A stretch of DNA of 64,000 nt, from positions 18,579,738 through 18,643,737 of the forward strand of contig OY992833.1 in the NCBI GenBank assembly GCA_963921425.1, in the 5' to 3' direction. Below the pieces are notes generated by a model, which did no database searches, had not been told where the DNA came from, and saw only the letters and a list, made by a program, of their open reading frames with translations. Positions 1 through 10,342 of the stretch are shown here, one piece after another. Position 1 is the stretch's first letter, and every line of letters starts with the position of its first letter. Origin of the DNA: Dryas octopetala (taxonomy: Eukaryota; Streptophyta; Magnoliopsida; Rosales; Rosaceae). Both the position numbers and the translations under genes were made by a program.

Positions 1-2113
1 GGGGGTGGGTTTTCGAGTGGAAGAGGTGGGTTTCGGGGGGGTGGGTTGCCGATGGGGGGGTGGGCTTTCGGGAGCAGGGAGGAGGATGAGGGTTTTGGGT
101 TTCGGGGAAAAGAAGAGGGAGGAGGAGGCAGGAGCGGTAGCCGAGAGCAGGGAGGAGGCGGAGCTGAGAAGGAGTGAGTGAGTGAGTGAAGGTAAAGTGA
201 ACCCAGAACTGGGTTAAATTGAACGACTTTGGGCGACGAAGATGATTTCGTCGCCTAAAGCACCTTTAGGCGAGGAATTAATGATTTCGTCGCCCAAAGA
301 GCCTTTGGGTGACGAAATCATGTTCGTCGCCCAAAGTCATTGACTTTAGGGCACCATTTCATCCTGCCACAATTTCGGAATTTGGGTAACGCACGTCGCC
401 CAAAGATACATTTCGTCTCCCAAAGTTGATTTTTGGTATGAACCATGATCGTTCATACGTTCGAGCTCCAATGCTAAACTTCTAGATCTCCAATTGACCT
501 AATATTTTAGAGGAATGATCTTTGAGTGACAAACTAATAAATGAACGGTTCGGATTGTTAAAAACACAATTGACATATAAGGTTCTACATATAAATCAGT
601 GGATTTTACACTTAAATAATAAAATTCTATTAACTATTTCGTTCAAACCTTGTCGATTCAATAATTGTCAAGACAATAACGTCATTACAACAATCATAGT
701 CGTTCATCATCTATGTTCATACGCAAAGATCATCCATGCAAAAAATCCGCTCAATCAGAGTTCATCTAGCCGTTCGATTATGATTATAAAAACCATGATC
801 TTCTATACACACTAAATGCTAAACCTAACTTCTACTTCTCCGATTGAGATAATTTTTTGTATGGATGATCTTTGAGTGGAGTACTAGCCAATGATCGGTT
901 CGGATCGTTAAAAACATAATAGAAATATGAGCTTCTACATATAAATACACTTGAAGAGTATAATTCTATTAACTTTTTCGTAGAAATTTAGGAGATTCAA
1001 CAGTTTGTGAAGACTACAATGTGATTTCAACGATCGAAACCGTTCATTTTATTCGTTTATACTGGAAGATCATCCCTGCAAAAAATCGGCTAAATCGGAA
1101 TTCATCTTCTACTTCGATTAGTATTAGAAAATTCACGATCGTTCATAAGTTCAACCACCATTACCTAACTTCTACATCTCCGATTGAGCTAATTTTTTGC
1201 ATGGAAGATCCTTGAGTGGGCAATTAAAAAATGAATGGTTATGATCTTTGAAAATACAATCGTATTTGGGCGAGGAAATTATAAATTTGTCGCCCAAAGT
1301 CCCTTTGGGCGACGAAATGTTAAGTTCCTCGCCCAAACCATTATTACAAAACAATCATTCCTACATTCGAGCTCCGATACCAAATGTTTACATCTCCAAT
1401 TGACCTAATTTTCTGCAAGATTAATCTTTGAATGAGAAACTAATAAATGAACGGTTTGGATCATTGGAAACACGATCAACATATGAGGTTGTACATATAC
1501 ATGAGCGGTTTATACTCAAACATCATTCTTGCAAAAAATCGCCCAAATCGGAATTCATCTACTCCATTTATTAGTATTAGCAAATTCTTGATCGTTCATA
1601 CATTCGAGCACCGTTAAATAACTTTTACATCTCCAATAATCCTAATTTTTTGCAATGCTGATCTTTCAATGAGGAATTAAAAATTGAATGGTTCGGATCG
1701 TTGAAACACGATCGCATTGTATGATTAACATACATATAATTGTACAAAAAAAAAAAGGGAATGACCCTTTGGGGGAGGAATATATATACAAATTCCTCGC
1801 CGAAAGTACTTTGGGCGACGAAATATTTTGTCTCCCAAAGTAGGTTTGGGAGACAAATTTAGGTTTTCCTCGCCCAATGCATTTCTCAATTAATATTTTG
1901 GCGCGTGAGTTGAGGCGATCAGATCATTTCGTCGCCCAAAGTAACTTTAGGCGAAGAACATGTTATTCGTCGCCCAAAGTGCCAAGTCCGTCGCCCAAAT
2001 CTGTATGACATTGAGAGACAAATGTTCATATTCGTCGCCCAAAACTACTTTGGGCGACGAATATAGGTTCGTCGCCCAAAGTTTCGTCGCCCAAATATGT
2101 TTTTCTTGTAGTG
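1..2113. mobile_element. CACTA-A: terminal part of a CACTA (En/Spm) DNA transposon
   Basis: The segment ends at 2113 in TTCTTGTAGTG, the reverse complement of the classic CACTACAAGAA terminus of plant CACTA elements. About twenty copies of a 13-base motif (TTTGGGCGACGAA or its complement, with small variants such as GACGAGG) lie in both orientations at about 240-430, 1260-1345 and 1780-2100. This is the sub-terminal repeat pattern that CACTA transposase binds. Between them (about 430-1740) is a degenerate internal repeat with recurring phrases ending in variants of GAACGGTTCGGAT. The first 200 bases are G-rich. No transposase reading frame is visible and the other end lies outside the window, so length and autonomy are unknown. 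Confidence 0.75.
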
Positions 2114-2137
2114 AGGGTGTGCAAATATCAGCGCTCT

Positions 2138-2345
2138 TTTAAAATGGGGTAGGTTGAACGTCTAAGGTAGTTTCTCGTTATTGTTAGTGATCAACAAATT
2201 TTGCAAAATTTCGATAACATCTTATTTGTTTTTATGATATTTCCTAAATTTACATAACCTGTTAAATCACTTTTATAATTATTATCAAATAAAATTCGAC
2301 GGTACGAGTGAATTTCATTAATAAAAGATAAATATATACCTAGTC
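2138..2345. repeat. Dispersed repeat shared with 20939-21145
   Basis: About 205 bases match 20939-21145 with scattered differences, in the same orientation: both hold the run from TTTTAAAA through AAATTTACATAAC to ATATATACCTA. In both places the segment lies upstream of cluster genes. It may be part of the SPH-GST block duplication or a copy of an old transposon. The second copy is preceded by GGGGCGGACTCAGGATTTT, a phrase common at ends of plant MITE-like repeats, and the first copy lacks it next to the CACTA-A end. Confidence 0.6.
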
Positions 2346-2553
2346 AGATCTAATAACATTTTTCCATTTTTCTCACCGATCATCATAACATTTTTCCATT
2401 TTTACTTGGTTCTATGAACCTCACCAATTATCACAATATTGCCAATGAGGCAATACCAAATGTGAGACCATATGGAACCTAATTCTAGCAACTATAAAAA
2501 TAAATGATTCATCCTTCCAGCTTTTCACCAAGAGAAAACATTTTCAAACAATC

Positions 2554-2983
2554 ATGGCTTCGTTTAGTAGAAATGGATTGCAGCTAATGGTGCTTTTGTC
2601 GTTGATAACCATATTTGGTGCAGATGGAAAAACACATATATGTTAGAATAACAAACGACTTGGGTAGACCCTTGACCCTTACCGTTCACTCCAAATCCAA
2701 AGATAATGATATTGGTGTTAAAAGTGCTTTCCCCGCATGGCTCCTTTGAATTCAGTTTTAACCCAAACCTTTTTTTTTCAAGAATACACAATTCTACAAA
2801 AGTTTTGTGTGGCCAGGTGCATTTCACTATTTCGATATATTGATATACATATATATTCAAGTGAGAGGCAAACGAGAGTGTGGTCGCTGTTGGTGGAGTA
2901 TACTACCAAATGCCCCATGCAGGTTTAACTGGGCGGACAACAAATTTGACGTTTGTTTTCCTTGGAATAAATCTATTTTCTGA
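2554..2983 (+). pseudogene. S-protein homolog (SPH) pseudogene 1
   Basis: The sequence is collinear with the intact S-protein homolog at 17388-17804. It begins with a similar signal peptide (MASFSRNGLQLMVLLSLITI) and ends with the same tail (CFPWNKS-like, then TGA at 2981-2983). A deletion after the signal peptide shifts the frame and gives TAG at 2644-2646, and further small indels (for example the extra T run near 2770) break the rest. The intact copy's cysteine-containing segments can still be read in other frames. SPH proteins are small secreted, cysteine-containing proteins related to poppy self-incompatibility S proteins. This copy cannot make a full protein. Confidence 0.8.
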
Positions 2984-3770
2984 GATCGATCACTTGCTTG
3001 GTTCTCAACCAATTCATTATCTTTGGTTTTCTTTTTATCTGAAATGAAAAATGATCGAATTCATATCATCATGTATCAATTTAAAATTTTGAACGGCTAA
3101 TAATTAAGAGTTTGGTTTTTTTCTTTTTGTTTGGTAATTGAGCCCAAATAATAAGAGTTTGGTTGTTTCTTTTTTTGTTTGGTAATTGGTAATTAATAAG
3201 AGTTTGAATATAAAATAATCGAACTCAAATAATGATAGTTGTTGGAGGTAGAATTTGTTTTGCCGACATTGTAGACTTGTAGTTCAATGATTAGACATTT
3301 CATTAATACATGGATCCAATTGTGATAAAATAAACAGGTGAACAAAAATTTTAAAGTCATACACTAACAACTATATACATATGAATTGAAAAAAGGTTAA
3401 GAGGAAAATGTTAAAAAATGAGAATTCAACCTTGATTGAATTCTTAGCATTATGATTGAATTGAAAATTAATGTAATGCCTTGGACAAGAGTAAATATAC
3501 AATAATTAACAAGCATTAATGTTAAAGTTCTGTGTAATTTTGGGTTATCAAAGTAGCAATTTGATATTAATTAATGAACTAAACTAATATAAAAAGAAAA
3601 GGTGCATGGCAAGCTATTTGAATTCAACCCTTTCATAGTTGTTTAATCGAAATTGTAAAGCTTACTGCCCAAGCCATTGAACCTGGCTACATGACAATTT
3701 TTAAATGATTATAAATGATTTAGTGAGTCAAAGAAGCTCTTACACATTGTTTTCTCTCAGACAGATCGAC
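2984..3770. other. Gene-free AT-rich stretch, GST1 upstream region
   Basis: AT-rich DNA between SPH pseudogene 1 and the first GST. A short phrase (AATAATAAGAGTTTGGTTGTTTC-like) recurs three times at about 3100-3200. No coding signal or RNA gene was seen. Confidence 0.5.
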
Positions 3771-4415
3771 ATGGCTGAAGTACTGAAGCTACATGGAGCA
3801 TGGGCAAGTCCATTTAGTTGCAGGGTGATATGGGCTCTGAAGCTGAAAAGCATACCATATGATTGCATAGAGGAAGATCTTGATCCCAACAAAAAAAGTG
3901 CTCAACTTCTGAAACACAACCCAGTCCACAAGAAGATCCCAGTTCTGGTTCATGGAGAAAACCCAGTTTGTGAGTCCATGATCATCATCGAATACATAGA
4001 AGAAACATGGCCACATAACCCCTTGCTGCCCACTGACCCTTATGAGAGAGCCATGGCTCGGTTCTGGGTCAAATTTGCTGAAGATAAGGTACATATGAAC
4101 ATTCAACAACTATGATATCCATCAATTTTGTGTAGATTTATCTTTTGACCTTTCAATTAAACCAAAAATGTCCCAACAATAAGGAGCCAAAAGTGAATAT
4201 TTATATGTATGCTATAGGGAGATGTTCTCTTGCCAAATAATCTAATATGTTGTCAAGTTGTCAATTTTTTCTCAACCATTAATTGTCAAGTTGTCACTGA
4301 TTAGGTGCATATATTTCTTTTCTTTTTTTTGGTCAAGGAGTATATTTCTTATTTGTATACGTTGATTCTGACTTTTTGTGAGGCATGGGGCAAAAATCTA
4401 AAATAAGGCCTTTTT

Positions 4416-4611
4416 ATAAACATTTATAGTTTCACAAGCCAAATTGTAGAATATTAATATACAATTATTTTACATACTATGTTAAATTATTCAGCATCAG
4501 AAATTGATATCTACCCACTGTTAAAGCACAATTATTATAACGTACATTTTTTTTTTTTTGAGAAAATTTATACGTACATATATATATATAATTCTTCTTG
4601 GATGTCATAAT
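4416..4611. repeat. Duplicated intron segment, copy without the CACTA insertion
   Basis: About 195 bases of GST1 intron sequence recur, nearly identical, as 8161-8226 joined to 14813-14950. At 4478-4480 the sequence runs uninterrupted through TAT, exactly where the second copy is split by CACTA-B. It is therefore an empty-site copy. It ends near a poly-A run about 60 bases before the N gap. Confidence 0.85.
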
Positions 4612-4669
4612 TAAAAAAAAAAAAAAATTGGGCCCATTTATAGTTGGTTTGGCTATCTGGACGGTTGCT

Positions 4670-4869
4670 NNNNNNNNNNNNNNNNNNNNNNNNNNNNNNN
4701 NNNNNNNNNNNNNNNNNNNNNNNNNNNNNNNNNNNNNNNNNNNNNNNNNNNNNNNNNNNNNNNNNNNNNNNNNNNNNNNNNNNNNNNNNNNNNNNNNNNN
4801 NNNNNNNNNNNNNNNNNNNNNNNNNNNNNNNNNNNNNNNNNNNNNNNNNNNNNNNNNNNNNNNNNNNNN
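4670..4869. other. Assembly gap of 200 N
   Basis: Exactly 200 undetermined bases, a size commonly used as a scaffold placeholder. It sits inside the GST1 intron between the duplicated intron segment and the retrotransposon remnant, so the true distance and order here are uncertain. Confidence 0.99.
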
Positions 4870-5271
4870 CGGGAATACAGGTTAAGGCTTTGGGTTGTCA
4901 TTGCTCTTCCTCTTGAATTGATTTTGTGAATATTGGTATGTGCATGATTGGTGGCTGTACATGGGAAAGTAATAGGGTGAATGTTGTAAATTAGAGGGTG
5001 GAAGAGCACATATGAGGGGTGGGAAACCAGTGGTGATCTAATATGTCATGGTGTTGTCTTGGTATTCCGAGCACTTCTGATCTTATTGTTTTTTTTGGAT
5101 GGGCAGGTGTGGTGGGGTCGGACATTCCATGGCTTCCTCAAAACGATTCGTTAAGGGAGGGCAATTCCATGGATGATGAGAGTCCGACCAGGCGTCTACA
5201 AGTGATGGGACACCGATGAGGCCAAGTGTGCCCCGACCCCGAATGGGGTATGGAAACATGGGGGTGGGCAA

Positions 5272-5505
5272 GTGGTCGGGCAGAACAATACATTGCAGGC
5301 CGAGCTACTGCAGGTCAGGAAGGAGGCAGACCAGGCTAGGCAAGAGTTGGAGCAGTGCGGGCCGGAGCTGAGCCAAGCCAAGCAGGAGTTGGACAACGAG
5401 TATAACAGCGGCTATGCAATGGGCTTTGACGATTGCAAATTAGAGCTCGAGGGGATGTGCGTTGATTTTGACTGGGACTGCGTGTGTGGTCAGCTAGAGG
5501 GCTAG
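5272..5505 (+). CDS. Antisense ORF of the retrotransposon, coiled-coil fragment
   Basis: A 77-codon frame with a heptad-rich segment at about residues 10-42 (RKEADQARQELEQC and following), then an acidic stretch containing YNSGYAMGFDDCKLELEGM. Coiled coil followed by a tail of this type is reminiscent of C-terminal parts of transposon-encoded plant proteins, but I do not recognise a named domain. It runs opposite to the gag-protease and lies after the pol tail. The short length and the flanking frames with related composition suggest a decayed longer ORF. It is unlikely to be a host gene. Confidence 0.4.
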   Translation: MVGQNNTLQAELLQVRKEADQARQELEQCGPELSQAKQELDNEYNSGYAMGFDDCKLELEGMCVDFDWDCVCGQLEG

Positions 5506-5820
5506 CAGTAATGATGGGCATGCCACCGTCCCAGAGGGAGGTACCCAGGGGGAAGAGCCCGAGGATGGAGCATCCACAGGTGGAGAGCATGACATGGGAG
5601 AGGATCCCAAATAAATGTCTGAAGCAAACATGGCCCGGGGGCAGGGGTGGGCGGACCATCACCCTATTTTTGTTTGAGTGATATGGTCGGGTCGGATGTG
5701 GCCCGTACCAAATTACAAACTTTTTTGATTATGAAGTTTGTACTTAATGATATGGAAGGGTGTCCGATCCGTTATGGGGAGGATGCCCTTCTTTTTAATA
5801 CATGGTATTGTGAAATTTTC

Positions 5821-5962
5821 TTGAATGCATGGTACTTAGTTTCCCTTGAATGCATGAAATTTATTTTTCCTTGAATGCATGGTACTTAGTTTCCCTTGAA
5901 TGCATTCTCTATAACCGCGCCTGAATGCATGGTACTTAGCTTCCCTTGAATGCATGGTACGG
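5821..5962. repeat. Minisatellite, 25-bp unit, about 5.7 copies
   Basis: Tandem copies begin at 5821, 5846, 5871, 5896, 5921 and 5946, each starting TTGAATGCAT (one CTGAATGCAT) and most continuing GGTACTTAG. The period is exactly 25. It sits between the antisense ORF and the pol tail of the retrotransposon. Confidence 0.9.
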
Positions 5963-6109
5963 ATATGGGTAGGGTCGGATGTAGGATGGCCCGGAGGTCC
6001 ATACAAACAATCAACACTTTGAATGAAGATGAAGAAAAGGGGTGTCCGTGGTAGGACATTCATTTATTAAAGTGATAAGAAAAAAGTCCCCAGGGGGTAC
6101 AAGATATGT

Positions 6110-6245
6110 TTACTTGTAAAAGTAGCGGAGGTGCTCGGCATGCCAAGGGTGACCGAGTTCCTTGCCGGTTGTGGCGCGGAGCCTATATGTGCCCGGAAGG
6201 ATGACCTCAATGATTTTGTAGGGCGTCTGGGGTAGGGCAGGTGTT
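6110..6245 (-). pseudogene. C-terminal tail of Ty3/gypsy integrase
   Basis: On the - strand this reads as a short frame with PGTYRL, then GKELGHPWHAEHLRYFYK and a TAA stop at 6112-6110. This is the typical end of plant Ty3/gypsy polyproteins (PGTYRL then NPWNAEHL-like). It is joined in a different frame to the end of the gag-protease ORF near 6245. The reverse transcriptase, RNase H and catalytic integrase parts are therefore deleted. Confidence 0.7.
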
Positions 6246-7742
6246 GGAGACATAAACAGCCATAGAGGGCTTGACCTCTTTTTTCTTCTTGACGGAAGTC
6301 ATATAGCAGGACCTGGCTGATACTTGGTTGCCTTTGACTACCCCCGTGCCACATGGGGTCGGGAATTTAATCAGAAGTAAGTGAGTGGAGATCATAGCCT
6401 TCAGCTGGTTAAGGGCTGGTCGTCCCAGGATGACGTTGTAAGCTGTGGGGCAGTCGACCACCAAAAACTGAGTAGTTGTGGTAGCGAACGAAGGATACCG
6501 TCCGAGGGTGAGTGGGAGGTAGATCCCGCCATGAGGGGTGACCATATCGCCCGAAAAGCTAAGTAAAGGAGCAACCGACCGGTTAAGCCTCTCCTGGTCA
6601 ATCCCAAGAGCTGTGAAGGCGGAGGCGAAGAGGATGTTGACGGAGCTACCACAATCGACAAGGATCCGAGCCACGTCGAAATTAGCTATGGTGGCTTCAA
6701 TGACCAAAGGGTCATCGTGTGGAAAGATTAAATCACATTCCTCTTCCTCAGCAAATGAAATGGGCGACCACCCGAGTTTAGGAGTCTTTTTTCCACGGTG
6801 GAAGTCTACAGCCATAACGACGGAGCATTGCTGAGTACTTCGGGCATATTCCTTCCTAGCCCTGTTGGAGTTGCCAGCAAGGGTCGGGCCCCCACAGATG
6901 GTATTGACTCGCCCCCGTCGTTGTCCTTCGGTCTTGACCTTTTCAGTGGCTTCCTTGTCTACAAAACCATCCAACTTGCCTGCCTGTACCAAAGTTTCTA
7001 TGGCCTCTTTAAAAGCTCTGCATGCTTCGGTGTCATGGCCATGGTCGACATGGTAAAGGCAAAAGAAGTTCTTATTAGCCCGATACCGTATTTGTGGTGG
7101 GCGGGGTGGGAGCTTGGGAAGGATGTCCTTGATCTGGTGATACAATTCTGTATAAGTAACAGTGAGAATTGTATAGACTTTGAACCTGGAGGCATAGGAT
7201 GTCTGATAAGTTTCCTCCCTTCGTTGTCCTCCGCCTCTACCGTCACCAAATTGTTTCTTGGTGAATTTATTGAACTTTTTCCCGGACCCCCCATACTGGT
7301 TGCCCGAGTAGGGCTTAGGCTGGGGTGGCACTATGATGGCCTGGTCGGTACTTGGACGATCTATGGTAGGTGGCTTCTTCCCATATGTTTTGAATTCAGC
7401 AGTAGCATAGGCAATGGCCTCTTGCATGAGTTCCTTGTAGGTGCGCGGATTGCGGCGGTTGATTTCAAACAAGAAGTCCCCCTCTAGGAGACCACCCTTG
7501 AAAGCAGCGAAGGCGCCAAACTGTTGATGCTCAAAAATGGTAAAGCAGTCAACGTCGAGTCGAACCACGTAGACCCGTTGACCCACCACTGAGTGGATGA
7601 CAGGTCGAAGTGGGGCAGGAACGGGTAGCTGGGTCCGACTGGTGAGTAATGAGGTAGAATGATATCCAAAGCACCCTGCGCAAGTACACAAAAGTGAGCG
7701 GGAAGGACACCGGTGTGGTGCCGGCCAAAGCTTCTCCGACAC
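6207..7742 (-). CDS. Retrotransposon gag-protease ORF (Ty3/gypsy)
   Basis: An open frame of 511 codons, the longest in the window. The middle has FCLYHVDHGHDTEACRAFK followed by an ETLVQAGKLDGFV segment, the usual C-terminal gag region of plant Ty3/gypsy elements. Further on is the retropepsin core ILVDCGSSVNILF (Asp-x-Gly-Ser) and the second conserved piece VILGRPALNQLKA. The first 60 or so residues look unrelated, so the annotated start is only the first in-frame ATG and the true gag start is probably lost. The frame ends shortly after the point where the rest of pol has been deleted. Confidence 0.75.
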   Translation of the reverse strand: MSEKLWPAPHRCPSRSLLCTCAGCFGYHSTSLLTSRTQLPVPAPLRPVIHSVVGQRVYVVRLDVDCFTIFEHQQFGAFAAFKGGLLEGDFLFEINRRNPRTYKELMQEAIAYATAEFKTYGKKPPTIDRPSTDQAIIVPPQPKPYSGNQYGGSGKKFNKFTKKQFGDGRGGGQRREETYQTSYASRFKVYTILTVTYTELYHQIKDILPKLPPRPPQIRYRANKNFFCLYHVDHGHDTEACRAFKEAIETLVQAGKLDGFVDKEATEKVKTEGQRRGRVNTICGGPTLAGNSNRARKEYARSTQQCSVVMAVDFHRGKKTPKLGWSPISFAEEEECDLIFPHDDPLVIEATIANFDVARILVDCGSSVNILFASAFTALGIDQERLNRSVAPLLSFSGDMVTPHGGIYLPLTLGRYPSFATTTTQFLVVDCPTAYNVILGRPALNQLKAMISTHLLLIKFPTPCGTGVVKGNQVSARSCYMTSVKKKKEVKPSMAVYVSNTCPTPDALQNH

Positions 7743-7981
7743 TCAAGTCAGTGTTCAGAGAGATCTGAGAGCAGAGTGAGTGAATAGTATAATATTGATT
7801 GAGTCGTCCTTTTGTGACAAGAAGGTACCTCTTTTATAGTACCTTTGGAAGAGTGTCAACCAATCCGGTGACGACACGTGTCCTTTGTGGTGACTTGCAC
7901 TGTACGAACGCCACGTGTCACCGGTCTCGAGGATCCGAGTGAGTTGACACGGGTCGGGGGCCCAGGAGGCTTAAGCTTGGG

Positions 7982-8071
7982 AGGCCGGAGCCTAAGAGGC
8001 CGGGGCCTAGGGGGCCGGAGCCTATGAGGCCGGAGCTTAGGAGGTCGTGGCCTAGGAGGCCGGAGCCTAGT
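7982..8071. repeat. Minisatellite, 15-bp GC-rich unit, 6 copies
   Basis: Six tandem 15-base units of the type AGGCCGGAGCCTAAG. It lies at the 5' side of the retrotransposon (- strand orientation), probably within its LTR or leader. Confidence 0.9.
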
Positions 8072-8160
8072 AGGGCTTAGTCTTTTGGGCCTAGGCCCAA
8101 ACAGCACGATGTTAAGCTTGTGTGACTTGTCGTTATGCCCAGACGATTAATCATACGAAC

Positions 8161-8226
8161 AATAAACATTCATAGTTTCACAAACCAAATTGTAGAATAT
8201 AAATATACAATTATTTTACATACTAT
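8161..8226. repeat. Duplicated intron segment, left half beside CACTA-B
   Basis: Matches 4416-4480 and ends in the TAT target duplication (8224-8226) directly before the CACTA-B terminus. The right half continues at 14813. Confidence 0.85.
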
Positions 8227-9777
8227 CACTACTACAATTGTATAAATAGACAACAGTCAATAGATAACGGTTCTTATTTTGTCCGTTATCTTAATTTAAT
8301 ACACAACGGATTTTAATAAACTGTTATATGAAGGTATCATATCCAATGCTATTTGGTCGGATGAATTTTCTTAAATTATTAAACACAATAGTTTTAAGTA
8401 AAACCGTTGTGTTGGACAAGTTACAGAAAAATAAAAAAATTTGCGGGTCTTTGTATTTGACAAAATACACGCCCGCGTTAATGAAAAAAACCATCGCGCC
8501 TTTAACCCCTCAGACAGAACACAGACCTCCTCCTCCTCGTGCCCTCAAACCCAGACTTGCTTCTTCCCAAAACCCAGACCTCCCGCACTCTCACTTTGCT
8601 CACTCTTTCTCTTTCTCTCTTCTGATTATGGCCATCACCCATCACCGTCCCTCACCACCATTGTGTCGCCCTTTCACCACCATGTACGCACTCGTCTTCT
8701 CATCACCGTCGCCATGGCTGCACACATCTTCTTATCATGTCGACTCTCAGTCGTTTATGCCTTCTGAAATCACTGGATTTATGCTATCCTCCAACCAAAT
8801 CACACAAAGATTTGGGAAAGCTTGAAACCCTAACCCTAATCTGGACCATTGACTTCGCTGAGCTCACACTGGGCTTTCAGGTGCTTTTTCCCTCACTTTA
8901 CTCTTTTGTTTTTCCTCTGTGCTAGGGTTCTCACATGAAGTTCTTGATTATTTCCTCTACGTTGCTGAATTTGTGTTTTGTTATCTTTTTTTTTTTCTTT
9001 TTTTTGTAATTTTTTTGTGGGTTTACTTTGGAGGGATTTGAGGTTAGATTCGTTTGTTTTTTGAGGTTGATTCCTTTCATGTCATCTCTTTTTAAAATTT
9101 TCTTGCTTGGTTTAATCTCATGAACTAGGATTTTTAATAGGAATTTTTGTTCTTAATTATTATTAATTTTGTTCATTAACTGTTCTTAATTTGTATGATT
9201 TTTCTCTGTCATTTTGTAGAATAACAACATAAATGTCATTGTGTAATATGTGTAATATCGATCTCTCTGTCTCGGTCTCTGTTTCATTTGATTTGTATTC
9301 CTTGATGGGTTTTGATTGATTTGTTGTAATTGAAGTTGAATCATAGCAATACCCATCTTTCCGGGTTACTATAGATTTAGCCACTTTCTGAAATGTTTAA
9401 CTGTGTCATTCCCCATCCTTTGCTTGTCGGAATTAGAGAGGCAAAATGGATTCAGAATTTTAGTTCTCCAAGAGTTGAAGAAAGATTTCTGGTCAACTAA
9501 GTCATATAGTTATGATGAACTCTATGTTGAGTTAATTATTGAATTCAAGACTCTTTTGTTATCCTTTCCCTCTTGAATTCAATAGTTATAATTTCTCTTT
9601 AGGGGTATTCATCAGTCATCACTCTAAAAGAGTTGTATAGAGTTCTAGTGGAGCTCATGTATAAATTTAAATAAATTTAGATCATGTATAAATTGAGATG
9701 AAGTTGACATTGTTTATTTACAATGAATAAATTTGAGCATTTATTTACAGGGCTTCCTTCTCTTTTGCTTTATGTAG

Positions 9778-10106
9778 GAGAAATTTCCAGGAGGGGGAGG
9801 AAGAGATACCTTAGAAAATGCCAAGATTTCAAAGGAGGGCCTTGTTACCTCTGCTAAGAAGAATGGTGGGCCTTGGGAAAATGGTGGCGAAGAGTTAAAA
9901 CCATGTTGGTCTAAGCCAGCTTTGGGTAAGATTGCTTTACATTTTGAAGTGACTGATAGTTTCATGTATTGTTTATCACAGTCCTGTGTTGCCTAATTCC
10001 TTTCTGTAAATTCTTACATGTTACCTGGTTGGCAGATGATGTTGACCAGACGGAGGGGTTTGTCCTTTTCTCATTAACAAATGGCCCTGAATACCATGTT
10101 TCACAG
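9778..10106 (+). pseudogene. Unassigned captured exons inside CACTA-B
   Basis: Two putative exons with good splice sites, 9778-9925 (after TGTAG, before GTAAG) and 10036-10106 (after GGCAG, before GTATT), join in frame (1 + 2 bases). The joined frame contains GGPWENGGEELKPCWSKPAL followed by FVLFSLTNGPEYHVSQ. It looks like part of a real plant protein, but I cannot name it. Neighbouring CTP synthase exons lie about 240 bases downstream on the same strand, so all may be carried in one chimeric transcript. Confidence 0.5.
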
Positions 10107-10342
10107 GTATTTAAATTAAAAGTCCATTTAGTTGATGGAGTTATTTGGCTTTTATTTTTCTGGGTCCTCTAAACTGGAACTTAATCTTCCTGAATATAGT
10201 CTAATTTTTTTTTTCCCTAAATTGCAACAAATTCAGTCATTTCATCCTTTTGTCCATTGGTGGATCAAATGGTTGTTAAATATGATAGGAAATGTGTAGT
10301 GCTACTCTATGGATGTTGCATATCTTTGTAGGAAATGTGTAG

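Larger units (their letters stand above)
4870..8160 (-). mobile_element. Internally deleted Ty3/gypsy retrotransposon, probably Tat lineage
   Basis: Read on the - strand this holds an LTR-like or leader region (about 8140-7750, with a 15-bp minisatellite), a gag-protease frame (7742-6207), and the last 40 or so codons of a Ty3/gypsy polyprotein (stop at 6112-6110). Below that comes a region with a + strand coiled-coil ORF, antisense to the element. An antisense ORF between pol and the 3' LTR is known for the Tat lineage and fits here. Reverse transcriptase, RNase H and most of the integrase are missing. Both LTRs are not recognisable; the second may lie in or beside the N gap. Confidence 0.65.

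Noticed and set aside
3705-3770. Upstream in-frame Met for GST1
   Set aside because: It adds 22 residues unlike the family; MAEV at 3771 fits other tau GSTs.
4598-5009. ORFs spanning the N gap
   Set aside because: Their length comes from undetermined bases, so they carry no evidence.
6381-7487. + strand ORFs across the retrotransposon
   Set aside because: They are antisense shadows of the gag-protease frame, with no family resemblance.
8824-8842. Telomere-like AAACCCTAACCCTAA
   Set aside because: Only two repeat units; expected by chance or from a promoter telo-box, not a telomere relic.
8328-8925. ORFs at the left of CACTA-B
   Set aside because: Composition looks like a 5' untranslated leader; no similarity to transposase or a known protein.
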